From: an uncultured Pseudomonadota bacterium
GTDB lineage: Bacteria; Myxococcota_A; UBA796; SXON01
Assembly: GCA_903891165.1 (NCBI GenBank)
Contig: CAITDR010000185.1
Coordinates: 1 to 52,960, forward strand
Length of the DNA stretch: 52,960 bases
Direction: 5' to 3'
Part shown: positions 1 through 8,397 of the stretch, piece by piece
How positions within the stretch are numbered: the stretch's first letter is position 1
Layout of the letters: each line of letters opens with the position of its first letter
Notes under the pieces: generated by a model
The model's database searches: none
What the model saw: only the letters and a program-made list of their open reading frames with translations
What the model was told of the DNA's origin: nothing
Program-made: the position numbers and the translations under genes

Positions 1-552
1 ACCACCCGCGCCTCCTGCGAGCGCATCAGTCGGACTGCCTTTGAATTTGCGCGTAAACATGGCCGCAAAAAGGTGACCACGGTCCACAAGTCCAACATCC
101 TGAAGAAAGCCGACGGGATGTTCTTGCGGGTCAGCCAGCAGATCGCGGCGGAGTACCCGGATATTCAGCACGACGAAGTGATCGTGGATGCGCTGTGTAT
201 GAAGCTGGTGCGCTGGCCCCAGGATTTTGACGTACTTCTGTGCGGCAATCTCTTTGGAGATATTGTCAGCGATTGCGCCGCGGGAATGGCGGGTGGAACC
301 ACGGTTGCTACCGGGGTGAACCTGGGCGATGGGGTGGTGATGTTTGAGAACCCCCACCCCAGCAGTAGCCCCTACCCCATGCTGCGCCTGGCGGTGGACC
401 TGCTGGACCACCTGGGCCAGGGGGATGCCGCACGCCGCCTTCAGGCCGCCGTGGAGGGGGCCCTGAAGCAGGGTGTCCACAGCGCCGAGATGGGGGGCAG
501 CGCCGGAACCGCCGACGTGCGCAGCGCGCTGCTTTCGCTGCTTTCCGCCTGA
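1..552 (+). CDS. Isocitrate/isopropylmalate dehydrogenase family protein (3' part)
   Basis: The reading frame is open from the first base, so the gene starts before the window; 183 residues are visible. Family members oxidatively decarboxylate isocitrate, 3-isopropylmalate or related 2-hydroxy acids using NAD(P). Visible landmarks are the VTTVHKSNILK segment (substrate and cofactor loop), the metal/substrate segment NLFGDIVSDCAAGMAGG, and a nucleotide-binding ENPHPSS stretch followed by a C-terminal helix bundle. The Ile/Val-rich context and lack of the NADP-type Lys/Tyr pair suggest NAD use, but this is inference. The specificity loop lies in the missing N-terminal half, so substrate cannot be assigned. 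The GTG at 73 is internal. Two hairpins follow the stop. Confidence 0.85.
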   Translation, partial: TTRASCERISRTAFEFARKHGRKKVTTVHKSNILKKADGMFLRVSQQIAAEYPDIQHDEVIVDALCMKLVRWPQDFDVLLCGNLFGDIVSDCAAGMAGGTTVATGVNLGDGVVMFENPHPSSSPYPMLRLAVDLLDHLGQGDAARRLQAAVEGALKQGVHSAEMGGSAGTADVRSALLSLLSA

Positions 553-558
553 AGCAAA

Positions 559-602
559 ACTGAATGAAGCCTCATTCAGTGGCCCCCGCCGGGTGGCGGG
601 GG
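559..602. repeat. Two adjacent perfect hairpins
   Basis: Directly after the dehydrogenase stop codon lie two inverted repeats side by side. The first pairs ACTGAATGA (559-567) with TCATTCAGT (572-580) around a 4-base loop. The second pairs CCCCCGCC (583-590) with GGCGGGGG (595-602), also around 4 bases. There is no U-run, so it is not a classical intrinsic terminator. It could be an mRNA 3'-end stabiliser or an attenuation structure before the next gene, whose start is only 11 bases on. Confidence 0.6.
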
Positions 603-613
603 TAGGCTGCACC

Positions 614-2074
614 ATGCCCTCCCGCTTCTGGGCCTTGCTGGTGCTGCTGATAGGCCTGCAGCTGCCCTGGATCGGGCGCCCCCCCCACTACGACGAGGCC
701 AATTTTCTGGTGCTCGCACGCGGCGCGGTGCTGGACCCCTGGCGTCCCCACGCCATCCCCATCAACTGGCAGGGCACCACGGAGACGGCCTTTGCGGTGC
801 TCTCCAACCCGCCTGGCATCGCATGGTGGTTGGCGCCGGTGTTTGGGCTGCCCGTGCCGCTGCAGCGCCTCTGGATGCTCCTCTGGCTGCCCCTTGCCCT
901 GTGGGGGGCATGGCAGCTTGGGCGCCGCTTCTTGAGCAGCCCGGAGGCGGGGGCACTTTTGTTGCTCGGCAGTCCGATTGTGTTGCTTTCGGGAGCAGCA
1001 CTGATGCCCGATGCGCCCCTCTATGCGCTGGTTTTGTCGGGTAGCGCTCTATTTTTGGAAGAGCAGGATCGGGGGAGGCCAGGCCTGTGGGGCGCCATTC
1101 TCCTTGGAATGGCGGCGCTATTTCGCTACAGTGCCCTGCCCCTGCCGCTGGTGCTGGCGGCGATGGCCTTTTTTGCGGGAAGGAGGACGATTGGGGCATT
1201 TGCCGGCTTTATCCCCATATTTCTCCTGGGTATCCACGACATCCACGCCTACGGAAAGTTGCACCTGCTGGCCATGGGATCCTTCCAGTCGGTGGCCAAC
1301 ACGCCGGAGGACTGGCTCCACAAATTGGCCGCCGCCCTGGCAATGTTGGGAGGGGCGGCGGCGCTGCCGCTGCGGGACTGGAGCCGGAACATGGCGTTGG
1401 GGGCGGTTGCGGGTCTGTTGCTCGGCTGGCCCTGGGGCTGGGCCGGGGCCCTGTTCTGCGCGCTGGGGGGCGCATCTCTGGTTGGCTCATTACGGAGGAA
1501 GGAGCTGTTTTTTTGGACGGTCGGGGGCCTGCTGTTTTTGCTGGGGCTGCGCTTTGTGGCCACCCGCTACTGGCTGCCCTTTTTGCCCGCAGTGATTTTG
1601 GGTCTCCATCAGGAAAATCGCTGGCGTTGGAGTTCTGCAATTGTGTCCATCCTGCTGGGGGTGGCACTCCAGGCAGATGATGCACAGGGGGCTTTTGCGC
1701 AGCGGGCCATGCTGCAGCGGCTGCTGGCAGGGTTCGAAGAAAAGGGTCTTTTTACCGGCCATTGGGGCCTGCAGTGGGAGATGGAGCAACGCGGCTGGCA
1801 GGCGGCTGAGGCGCAGAGCCATCCGCCTCCCCAAAAACTCCTTCTGCGCCCCGAGCAGTCCTGGCCGCAGCCCTTGGAGCTTTGGGAGTGTGCGCCGCTG
1901 GGGCAAGAGGAGGCCGGCCCCCTCTGGTCCTGGCTGCCCCGGGGCTACTCGGCAGCGGGCCATGCAAACCTGCATGCCAACTGGCAGATGGGCGATCCTC
2001 CGCGGCGAACCATCCTTCCCTGGACTTTCGCCCACGATCCCTACGAGCGTGTACAGCTCTGCCGGGCACGATAG
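614..2074 (+). CDS. Polytopic GT-C-fold (family 39-like) membrane protein
   Basis: This 486-residue integral membrane protein resembles dolichyl/undecaprenyl-phosphate sugar-dependent transferases of the PMT/ArnT type. The first transmembrane helix (about residues 4-20) is followed by a short periplasmic loop with HYDEANF (about 29-35). That is the Asp-Glu motif which in GT-C enzymes binds metal or donor. Many further hydrophobic helices follow (about residues 70-370), then a soluble C-terminal part of about 100 residues. The frame is open further upstream, but the extension would overlap the dehydrogenase and is Cys/Pro-rich junk; I chose the ATG at 614, which begins directly at the signal-anchor helix. 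The sugar acceptor is unknown. Confidence 0.7.
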   Translation: MPSRFWALLVLLIGLQLPWIGRPPHYDEANFLVLARGAVLDPWRPHAIPINWQGTTETAFAVLSNPPGIAWWLAPVFGLPVPLQRLWMLLWLPLALWGAWQLGRRFLSSPEAGALLLLGSPIVLLSGAALMPDAPLYALVLSGSALFLEEQDRGRPGLWGAILLGMAALFRYSALPLPLVLAAMAFFAGRRTIGAFAGFIPIFLLGIHDIHAYGKLHLLAMGSFQSVANTPEDWLHKLAAALAMLGGAAALPLRDWSRNMALGAVAGLLLGWPWGWAGALFCALGGASLVGSLRRKELFFWTVGGLLFLLGLRFVATRYWLPFLPAVILGLHQENRWRWSSAIVSILLGVALQADDAQGAFAQRAMLQRLLAGFEEKGLFTGHWGLQWEMEQRGWQAAEAQSHPPPQKLLLRPEQSWPQPLELWECAPLGQEEAGPLWSWLPRGYSAAGHANLHANWQMGDPPRRTILPWTFAHDPYERVQLCRAR

Positions 2075-2150
2075 ACCTGATAGATTCTTGACGCTTTCCA
2101 TCGGCAGGGTCGGCCGATCCACTTCATAATAGCTGCCGTGGAGGTTTCGA

Positions 2151-3149
2151 ATGCTGTTCGGTCTGTTGTCCCTGGCCCTTGCTGCAGAAGTGGAGATCTG
2201 GAAATACACAGAGTTTCCCGCCAACACCGAGCTGAATGGCTATGACGGCTGGGAGAGCGGCTACGATCAGGATCCCTGGTATGGCTACCAGGGCCAGGAC
2301 GGCACCTACTATGCGCTGCCCGCCACGGACGATCGGGAGGATGCCGGCTGCGACCAGCGCTGGGTGAATTCCTGTAACAACCTGCTCTTCCACCCTGCCG
2401 TGGACGTGAACGACGGCCGCTTCACGACCCAGGTCTACACCGACGACGACGATACCATCGGCGTGGTGTTTGGTGTCAAAGGTCCCAAGGACTACTTCGC
2501 CTTTCTCCTCTGTGGGGCTTCGGGGGACTCTACCTGCCCCCTGGATGCAGTCGGGGCCGGAAACGCCGCTTTGATCGCGGTGTCTAACGGAACCGCGACG
2601 GTGCTGGCGGAAGATCGCGGCGGTTTTGATCTGCAGACCGTCTTCGACATGACCATCACTTTGAACGATGGCAACATCGTGGCGCGATCCGGAAATCTGC
2701 GCCTCGAAGCTGCAGCACCGGACAACCGGAAGATGAATGGCGTGGGCCTCTACTCCTACAATGCCGGGGCGGCCGACCGCAGCTACGTGTACTTCTGGGA
2801 TCCCACGCTCTCCGCGCTGGATACCGACAACGACGGCGTGATCGACGACGAAGACAATTGCCAAGACGACGCCAATCCCGAACAGGCAGACAAAGACGGC
2901 GACGGCATTGGCGCAGCCTGTGATGACGACGATACGCCTGCTTCCACCGATGATAGTGGCGGCCCCGTTGATGACACCGGAAATGGTGGCAACGGTGGAA
3001 ATGGTGGAAATGGCGGCAAGGATGGTACCGGCGATGGCAGCGTAGAGCTCTCCACGACCGGAGGCTGCAGCTGTGACGGTGGCGCTGGGACCGTGCCCAT
3101 GGCCTTCGGGCTCTTGGCCGGGCTCTTTGGGCTACGTCGGCGTCGGTAG
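2151..3149 (+). CDS. Secreted protein with TSP3 repeats and MYXO-CTERM-like tail
   Basis: 332 residues, preceded by GGAGG six bases before the ATG. It has a short signal peptide (MLFGLLSLALAA) and a concanavalin-like beta-rich body of about 200 residues. Next comes a thrombospondin type 3 segment with DTDNDGVIDDEDNC and DKDGDGIGAACDDD, which in this family binds Ca2+. A Gly/Asn-rich linker (GNGGNGGNGG) follows. The tail consists of GCSCDGG, a hydrophobic stretch and a terminal RRRR. That tripartite Cys-Gly, hydrophobic helix, Arg cluster matches the MYXO-CTERM type of C-terminal sorting signal, in which the protein is processed and anchored at the cell surface. The ligand of the body domain is not recognisable. 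Confidence 0.75.
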   Translation: MLFGLLSLALAAEVEIWKYTEFPANTELNGYDGWESGYDQDPWYGYQGQDGTYYALPATDDREDAGCDQRWVNSCNNLLFHPAVDVNDGRFTTQVYTDDDDTIGVVFGVKGPKDYFAFLLCGASGDSTCPLDAVGAGNAALIAVSNGTATVLAEDRGGFDLQTVFDMTITLNDGNIVARSGNLRLEAAAPDNRKMNGVGLYSYNAGAADRSYVYFWDPTLSALDTDNDGVIDDEDNCQDDANPEQADKDGDGIGAACDDDDTPASTDDSGGPVDDTGNGGNGGNGGNGGKDGTGDGSVELSTTGGCSCDGGAGTVPMAFGLLAGLFGLRRRR

Positions 3150-3197
3150 AAGGACGTGGTGGGTGCCGGCCGCGACGATCCTTGATAGCCGCAGGGG

Positions 3198-4451
3198 ATG
3201 AACGTACTCTTCCTCTCCCCCCAGTACCCCATCGAAATGCAGGACTTCACCCGTGGCCTCGCCGAAGTGGGGGCACGGGTATACGGGATTGGGGATTCGC
3301 CCCCGGCCGCCCTGTCTCCCAAAGTACGGAGGGCGCTGGCCGACTATCGGCAGATTTCTCTCAATGATGTCAAGGCCATTCACCAAGCGGTACGAAGCTG
3401 GGGTGTACAGTTCGACCGCATCGAGTGCCTGTGGGAGCCCTTTGTGCTGCTGGCGGCCGAGCTGCGGGAAGCCATGGGTATCCCTGGCATGTCGGTGGAC
3501 GTGGTGAACGGCTTTCGCGACAAAGAGATCATGAAAAAGCGGGTGGAGGCGGCGGGTCTGCGGGTGCCCCACCACTTCCGGGCGCGCACCGAGCAGGAGA
3601 TCTGGGCTGCTGCCGAAAAAGTCGGCTACCCCCTGATCATCAAGCCCATCGCCGGTGCCGGCTCGGCCGACACCTACCGCGTGGACGACGCCAAAAAGCT
3701 GGCCGAGATCGTGCAGCGTACGCGGCATGTGGCTGAGGTGAGTGTGGAGGAGTTTGTTGATGGCGAGGAGTTCACCTTCGATACCGTAAGTATTGAAGGT
3801 CGCCCTGCATTCTTCAACATCGCCCAATATCTTCCCAGGCCGCTGGTGGCGCGCACCAACGAGTGGATCAGTCCGATCATTGTTGCCATGAAAGATGTCT
3901 TTGAACCTCGCTATGCCGGTGGTATTGAGCTGGGCTACGGGGTGCTGAAGGCACTCGGCATGGGTACCGGCTTCACCCACATGGAGTGGTACAAAAAGAG
4001 CAATGGAGAAGTGGTCTTTGGTGAGATCGGCTGCCGGGTTGGCGGCGCACGGCTTATCGACCAAATGAACTTCTCTTGCGACATCGACCTGTACCGGGAG
4101 TGGGCCCGGGCGGTGTGCTGGCACAGCTTTGAACCCAATGGGCATGGCAACAGCCCGCGCCCGCTGCCCAACGGACTGGTTCCGCTGGAACGGAAGTACA
4201 ACGCCGCGATTATCTTCAAGAGAGCACTCGGTCAGGGCAAGATCCGGCGTATCGAGGGGCTGGACACCTTCCGCGAGCAGTACGGACGCTACATTGTTGC
4301 CGAAGATCTGCTGAAGCCCGGAGAGCACCGGCGAAACTGGCTTCAGACGCTGGTGAGCGATGGCTATTTGATCGTTCGTCACCCCGATCTGCCCACCGCA
4401 TTGCGGCTGGCCGAGAAGGTGGCCACCGACGTGCGGCTCTACGCGGGCTGA
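3198..4451 (+). CDS. ATP-grasp domain protein (carboxylate ligase-like)
   Basis: 417 residues. The N-terminal about 100 residues form a Rossmann-like preATP-grasp domain. The ATP-grasp core follows: KEIMKKRVEAAGLRVP, then YPLIIKPIAGAGSADTY (the Lys/Gly-rich ATP-binding strand-loop), VEEFVDGEEFTFD (adenine-binding hinge and Glu), and a metal-binding end with EIGCRVGGARL. Relatives join a carboxylate to an amine or thiol through an acylphosphate, for example PurT-, biotin carboxylase- or peptide ligase-like enzymes; the actual acceptor is unknown. GGGG immediately precedes the ATG. It is cotranscribed, by orientation and 53-base spacing, with thioredoxin. Confidence 0.75.
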   Translation: MNVLFLSPQYPIEMQDFTRGLAEVGARVYGIGDSPPAALSPKVRRALADYRQISLNDVKAIHQAVRSWGVQFDRIECLWEPFVLLAAELREAMGIPGMSVDVVNGFRDKEIMKKRVEAAGLRVPHHFRARTEQEIWAAAEKVGYPLIIKPIAGAGSADTYRVDDAKKLAEIVQRTRHVAEVSVEEFVDGEEFTFDTVSIEGRPAFFNIAQYLPRPLVARTNEWISPIIVAMKDVFEPRYAGGIELGYGVLKALGMGTGFTHMEWYKKSNGEVVFGEIGCRVGGARLIDQMNFSCDIDLYREWARAVCWHSFEPNGHGNSPRPLPNGLVPLERKYNAAIIFKRALGQGKIRRIEGLDTFREQYGRYIVAEDLLKPGEHRRNWLQTLVSDGYLIVRHPDLPTALRLAEKVATDVRLYAG

Positions 4452-4504
4452 GCCCTTGCCAACAGGCCCGGCGCGATTAGGATTTGTATCCTTCAGGAGT
4501 CAAC

Positions 4505-4828
4505 ATGGCTGGCGCGAACGTAAAGACTTTCACAACCGGCAACTTCGAGGCCGAAGTGCTCAAGAGCGACGTTCCCGTGCTGGTGGACTTCACCGCAACC
4601 TGGTGTGGCCCCTGCAAGGCCTTGGCCCCGGTGGTGGACAAGCTGGCCGATGAGTACCAGGGCAAAATCAAAGTTGGAAAGCTGGATATCGACGAAAACT
4701 CCGCCATCGCACAGAAATACGGCATCCGTTCGGTGCCCACTGTGCTGGTATTCAGGGGCGGGCAGAAGGCGGGAATCCACGTTGGCCTTACCAACCGCGA
4801 GAAGCTAGTGCAGCTGCTCGGGGTCTGA
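4505..4828 (+). CDS. trxA: Thioredoxin
   Basis: A 107-residue protein covering exactly one thioredoxin fold. The active site is WCGPC in FTATWCGPCKALAP, followed by the usual DIDEN strand and the cis-proline loop RSVPTVLVF. It would reduce protein disulfides in the cytosol; there is no signal peptide. An in-frame ATG lies seven codons upstream at 4484, but CAGGAG at 4494-4499 is correctly spaced for the ATG at 4505, and the homologous fold starts there. A strong terminator follows, so this gene ends the transcription unit. Confidence 0.95.
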   Translation: MAGANVKTFTTGNFEAEVLKSDVPVLVDFTATWCGPCKALAPVVDKLADEYQGKIKVGKLDIDENSAIAQKYGIRSVPTVLVFRGGQKAGIHVGLTNREKLVQLLGV

Positions 4829-4871
4829 GGGGGAAGATCGGTGGAATAAGCCCTGGATCTTCAAAAACAGG

Positions 4872-4904
4872 AAGGCGCGCGGGCCAGAGGCCCGGGCGCC
4901 TTTT
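4872..4904 (+). terminator. Intrinsic terminator after thioredoxin
   Basis: A GC-rich inverted repeat (AAGGCGCGCGGGCC paired with GGCCCGGGCGCCTT around an AGA loop, slightly imperfect) ends in TTTT. The A-run on the other side means it may also stop the convergent methyltransferase transcript. Confidence 0.8.
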
Positions 4905-4911
4905 GTCTGGC

Positions 4912-5628
4912 TTACAATCGGTATAAAGCCAGCACAAAGCCTAAATAGTCGCGCCCCCCCTCCCAGTAGCGACGGCGCACGTCCAAAAATCGCTGCGTAA
5001 ATGCCGTCTGGTCGGGATCATCGGGGTGGTCGCGTAGCCAGGCTTCCATGGACTGGTGATAGAGCCCCTCATAGGCATCCCACTCCAGCTCGCCGCTGAC
5101 CTGTGCGCGTAGAAAGCGGAAACCGGCCCGATCGAGCGGCTGCAATGTGCCGTCCAGGTCCGAGAAGACTTCTTTGGGCGCGCCCAACAACCTCAAAAAA
5201 GCTTCCGAAGGCGGCTTTTTCCAGAAAACCTGGCCAATCAGAGCATGTCCTCCCGGTGCCAAGAGCGGGGCCAGCCGCGCGAGGCTGCCCTCCAGCCCCC
5301 CGAATATGTGGGTGGCGCCCACGACCAGACCCAGGGCATAGCCCGGCGTCAGTGTAATATTGTTTGCATCCCCCGAAAACACTTCGATTTCCGGGTGGTT
5401 GCGGCATGCCTCCATCATCCCAAGGCTCTGCTCGACCCCCTCCCCTCGGGCGCCAAAAGAGCGGCAGACCCGCGCCAACATCGCTCCGTTGCCACAGCCC
5501 AGATCCAGAACCCGATCCTCCGCTCCAATCGGAAGGCGGGCGATCATCCGGTCAAAACGGTCGGGGTCTACCGGCGAGCAGAAGTCGTGCCAGCGATGTG
5601 CCAGGGCCGAAAACCGAGCGAGATCCAC
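4912..5628 (-). CDS. Class I SAM-dependent methyltransferase
   Basis: 238 residues from the proposed GTG start. SAM-binding motif I is VLDLGCGNGAMLARV, followed by an acidic end of strand 2 (GEGVEQS). Further motifs are EVFSGDANNI and a post-motif LLAPGGHALIGQVFWKKPP typical of small-molecule methyltransferases. Substrate is unknown. The longer open frame reaching 5850 would read antisense-like through the Pro/Ala-rich tail of the upstream gene and gives an implausible Leu/Pro/Arg sequence. GTG at 5628 lies four bases after that gene's stop, with TGAGG just upstream, giving a coupled pair. Confidence 0.75.
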   Translation of the reverse strand: MDLARFSALAHRWHDFCSPVDPDRFDRMIARLPIGAEDRVLDLGCGNGAMLARVCRSFGARGEGVEQSLGMMEACRNHPEIEVFSGDANNITLTPGYALGLVVGATHIFGGLEGSLARLAPLLAPGGHALIGQVFWKKPPSEAFLRLLGAPKEVFSDLDGTLQPLDRAGFRFLRAQVSGELEWDAYEGLYHQSMEAWLRDHPDDPDQTAFTQRFLDVRRRYWEGGRDYLGFVLALYRL

Positions 5629-5632
5629 GGCC

Positions 5633-6646
5633 TCAGCCGGGGACTGGTGCGGGAGCTGCTGGCTCGGTTGGGGCTGCTGGGGCCGCAGGCGCTGCGGGTG
5701 CAGGGGCCGCAGGCTCAGCAGGAGCTGCGGGTGCAGGAGCGGCCTCAGGCGCCGCGGCCGGAGCGGCGGTGTCGGGCAGTGGGCCGGGAGGCAGTGCGGG
5801 GACCTTGGCTCCCGGTGTCCCAAAAGCGGCGATGCGCTGAATTGCGGCACTCTGCTGGTAGTAAGGGGTGCTGGAATTCCCGCTCAGATAGTAGGCTTCC
5901 ATCACGAAGTTGCGGTAGGCGATGTTGCCCGCGGCCGGATCAAAGAGGGTGCTGCCCGCGACCGAGGCGTTCACCAGCGAGTCACCCCCGGAGTCCACCC
6001 CTGCACCCGCGCTGATCAGGCCTGTCCCCGCCGTCTCGACAAAAACATAACCATTGCGGGGTTCTTGATTGGTGTAGGTCAACGACATCGATCCCGAGGT
6101 ACCGGTGGTGTTGATCAATGCAAAGAGGGGCAGCCAGCCCTTGCCGGGCCAACCTTCCTGATAGGCGGCCTCCGACTTGGGAAAAGGCTGGTCGAGCATA
6201 CAAAAGATGCGCACCAGAAGCAGGCGCTCGCGCTCCACAATAAAGCCCTGCCGGGAGTCGGCACGCTCGGTGCCATCCAGATCGATGGCCTGCACCTTGC
6301 CCAGGCTGTTGATGCTCAGCTCCACCGTGTAGCCCGCCATCCGGTCGGCCCATTCGGTCAGGATCTTCTCCAGCTCTTCCTGCTCCGCCGGCTTGGCCGC
6401 GCGGCCGGAGAGCTTCAGCCACTCAAAGCTGCACCGCACCATCCCCTTTTCGCCGGTGGCCTGACAGGAGAACTCGGTGGCCAGATCCACTGAGGTGGCC
6501 CAGGCATCCAGGTTGTAGAAGGCTTCGTACCGGGCCCCCCGCGGCTGGGAGATGTGCGTCTCTGCATGAAACTTTACCGGCTCTGAAGTCCACTTCCAGG
6601 CAGGAACTTCAGCAAAGGCGGTAGAGAGAGTGAGGAGTGCGAACAT
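5633..6646 (-). CDS. Secreted protein with Pro/Ala-rich C-terminal tail, unknown function
   Basis: 337 residues with a signal peptide (MFALLTLSTAFA). The body of about 260 residues contains paired cysteines and mixed beta/alpha sequence. The last about 55 residues are an almost pure Pro-Ala-Glu tail (repeats such as APAAPAEPAAPAPAAPA), which is likely disordered and may span the periplasm or wall. I do not recognise the body domain. The gene is followed four bases later by the methyltransferase. The low-complexity tail creates long shadow frames in both directions. Confidence 0.65.
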   Translation of the reverse strand: MFALLTLSTAFAEVPAWKWTSEPVKFHAETHISQPRGARYEAFYNLDAWATSVDLATEFSCQATGEKGMVRCSFEWLKLSGRAAKPAEQEELEKILTEWADRMAGYTVELSINSLGKVQAIDLDGTERADSRQGFIVERERLLLVRIFCMLDQPFPKSEAAYQEGWPGKGWLPLFALINTTGTSGSMSLTYTNQEPRNGYVFVETAGTGLISAGAGVDSGGDSLVNASVAGSTLFDPAAGNIAYRNFVMEAYYLSGNSSTPYYQQSAAIQRIAAFGTPGAKVPALPPGPLPDTAAPAAAPEAAPAPAAPAEPAAPAPAAPAAPAAPTEPAAPAPVPG

Positions 6647-6740
6647 CTGAAGCTCCGTGGGCGCAAGTCATCCGGTTCTGCACCTTAGCTTAGCAACCCG
6701 CCATGGGTCTGGAGTGGCCCAAACAGGACGAAAGTTGACC

Positions 6741-8345
6741 TCAGCTCTGCCGTCCTGCTTTGGAAAAGCGCAAACCGGGAAAGCGCTTGTCGGGTCGCTG
6801 CGCTGCGGCGTCAAAACGGTCGGCGACGTCGGGGGCTACCTCAAAAAAGGTGTCCCGATCCCGGATCCGCAGCTCGCCGATGTGCCGCTTCTCCACCCCG
6901 CCCTTCTTGCAGAGCAGTGGCACCAGCCAGCGTGGGTCGGCATCTTCCTCCCGGCCGATGTTCACCCGGAACCACACCCCGGAGCCGCCCGGTGCGGGTC
7001 CGCTCGGAGTCGGCTTTCGCACCGGGGCGCGCATCCGGTTGACGGCATGTTCGGTCTCGGGCAATTCTTCAGGAGCAGGCAGGGCTCCTCGGCACATCGC
7101 CACTAGGCGGGCGGCCAGATCTTCGGCGGTATGTGTCTCCAATAGCCGGGTGGCCAGGGCCTTGTCCTCCTCCTCTCCGACCGGCATCTCCGAGATCTGC
7201 ACCATCAGACGTTCCTGATCGCGCTCGGCGATGGCAGCAGAGCTGGGCGGTGGGGTCCAAGCGGCATCCACCTTGGCCTCGCGCACCAGGCGCTCGGCGA
7301 TCCGCAGGCGGTGCAGCGGCGCCATGATCACCGCGGTCCCCTTCCGTCCCGCACGTCCGGTACGGCCACTACGATGCTTCAGCGTCTGTGCATCCCAGGG
7401 CAGGTCTGCATGGATCACCAGATCCAACGCAGGAAGGTCCAGACCACGAGCGGCCACATCCGTCGCAACCAACACCCTTGCTCTTCCGTCGCGTAGGGCG
7501 GTCAGCGCCCGGCCACGTTCGGCCTGGGACAGCTCGCCGGACAGGGCCACGGCTGTAAAGCCACGTTCCAGAAGTGCAGAGTGGAGGTGATTTACTCCCT
7601 CGCGAGTCATACAAAATACCAGGGCGCTCTTGGGCTCCAGGAAGCGCAGGAGGTTCACCACCACATGCTCCCGCTCGCGCTGGGCAAAGGGAACCATCCG
7701 GTACTGGATGTCGGCGTGAGGCTCCTCAGAGTCCGCGGTGGCGATACGCAGTGCATTCTTCTGGTAGCGCCCGGCCATCTCCACGATTTCTTTGGGGATG
7801 GTGGCCGAAAAGAGCAGGGAGCGCCGCGTTGCGGGCGTCGCATCCAAAAGGTGCTCCAGCTCGTCGCGGAAGCCCATGTCCAGCATCTCGTCGGCCTCGT
7901 CGAGGACCACGGTGGACAGCGCGCTCAGGTCCAGCACCTTGCGGTCCAGGTGGTCGCACAAACGCCCAGGCGTCCCGACGACGATGTGGGCACCCGCCCG
8001 CAGGCCACGCGACTCGCGGATGGGATCCATGCCGCCCACACAGGCCTGGATGCGAAGCCCGGTCTGGGCGTAGAGCCACTCCAGCTCCCGCGCAACCTGC
8101 AGGGCCAGCTCGCGGGTGGGCGCAACCACCAGCGCACGCGGCGTTGATCCGGTGCCCGCCAGCAGTGTGGGCCCCATCGCCAGTCCGAAGGCGACGGTTT
8201 TCCCCGAGCCGGTACGCGCCGAAACCAGCAGGTCGCGACCTTCCGCGTCGGGCACCAGGACTGCCGCCTGGACAGGGGTGGGTTCTTGGTAGCCGTGGGC
8301 ATCGAGTGCCCGCTGCAGAGGAGCGGAAAGGGGGGGGAATGGCAC
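6741..8345 (-). CDS. DEAD-box RNA helicase with DbpA-type RNA-binding domain
   Basis: 534 residues from a GTG start. The RecA-like core is complete: Q motif (GYQEPTPVQ), Walker A SARTGSGKT, PTRELALQ, VLDEADEML (DEAD), SATIP, and HRSGRTGRAGRKG (motif VI). A linker of about 90 residues leads to a C-terminal RNA-binding fold, with VWFRVNIGREEDADP and GGVEKRHIGELRIRD characteristic of DbpA/DeaD-type helicases. Such domains recruit the enzyme to structured rRNA or mRNA. The role is ATP-driven unwinding during ribosome assembly or cold adaptation. It is closer to DeaD/CsdA than to RhlE by the C-terminal domain, but I leave the symbol open. Confidence 0.9.
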   Translation of the reverse strand: MPFPPLSAPLQRALDAHGYQEPTPVQAAVLVPDAEGRDLLVSARTGSGKTVAFGLAMGPTLLAGTGSTPRALVVAPTRELALQVARELEWLYAQTGLRIQACVGGMDPIRESRGLRAGAHIVVGTPGRLCDHLDRKVLDLSALSTVVLDEADEMLDMGFRDELEHLLDATPATRRSLLFSATIPKEIVEMAGRYQKNALRIATADSEEPHADIQYRMVPFAQREREHVVVNLLRFLEPKSALVFCMTREGVNHLHSALLERGFTAVALSGELSQAERGRALTALRDGRARVLVATDVAARGLDLPALDLVIHADLPWDAQTLKHRSGRTGRAGRKGTAVIMAPLHRLRIAERLVREAKVDAAWTPPPSSAAIAERDQERLMVQISEMPVGEEEDKALATRLLETHTAEDLAARLVAMCRGALPAPEELPETEHAVNRMRAPVRKPTPSGPAPGGSGVWFRVNIGREEDADPRWLVPLLCKKGGVEKRHIGELRIRDRDTFFEVAPDVADRFDAAAQRPDKRFPGLRFSKAGRQS

Positions 8346-8397
8346 GCGGGCGGCTAACCTGTTTCCGCCCGGATTGCGAGGCCCTCGCCTCTTGGCC

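Noticed and set aside
473..613. Extended start of the GT-C protein
   Set aside because: It overlaps the dehydrogenase and two hairpins, and lacks any signal-anchor character.
3132..4382. 416-residue minus-strand frame
   Set aside because: Codon shadow of the ATP-grasp gene; no recognisable domain.
5629..5850. N-terminal extension of the methyltransferase
   Set aside because: It reads the Pro/Ala-rich tail of the upstream gene in another frame, giving Leu/Pro/Arg junk without homology.
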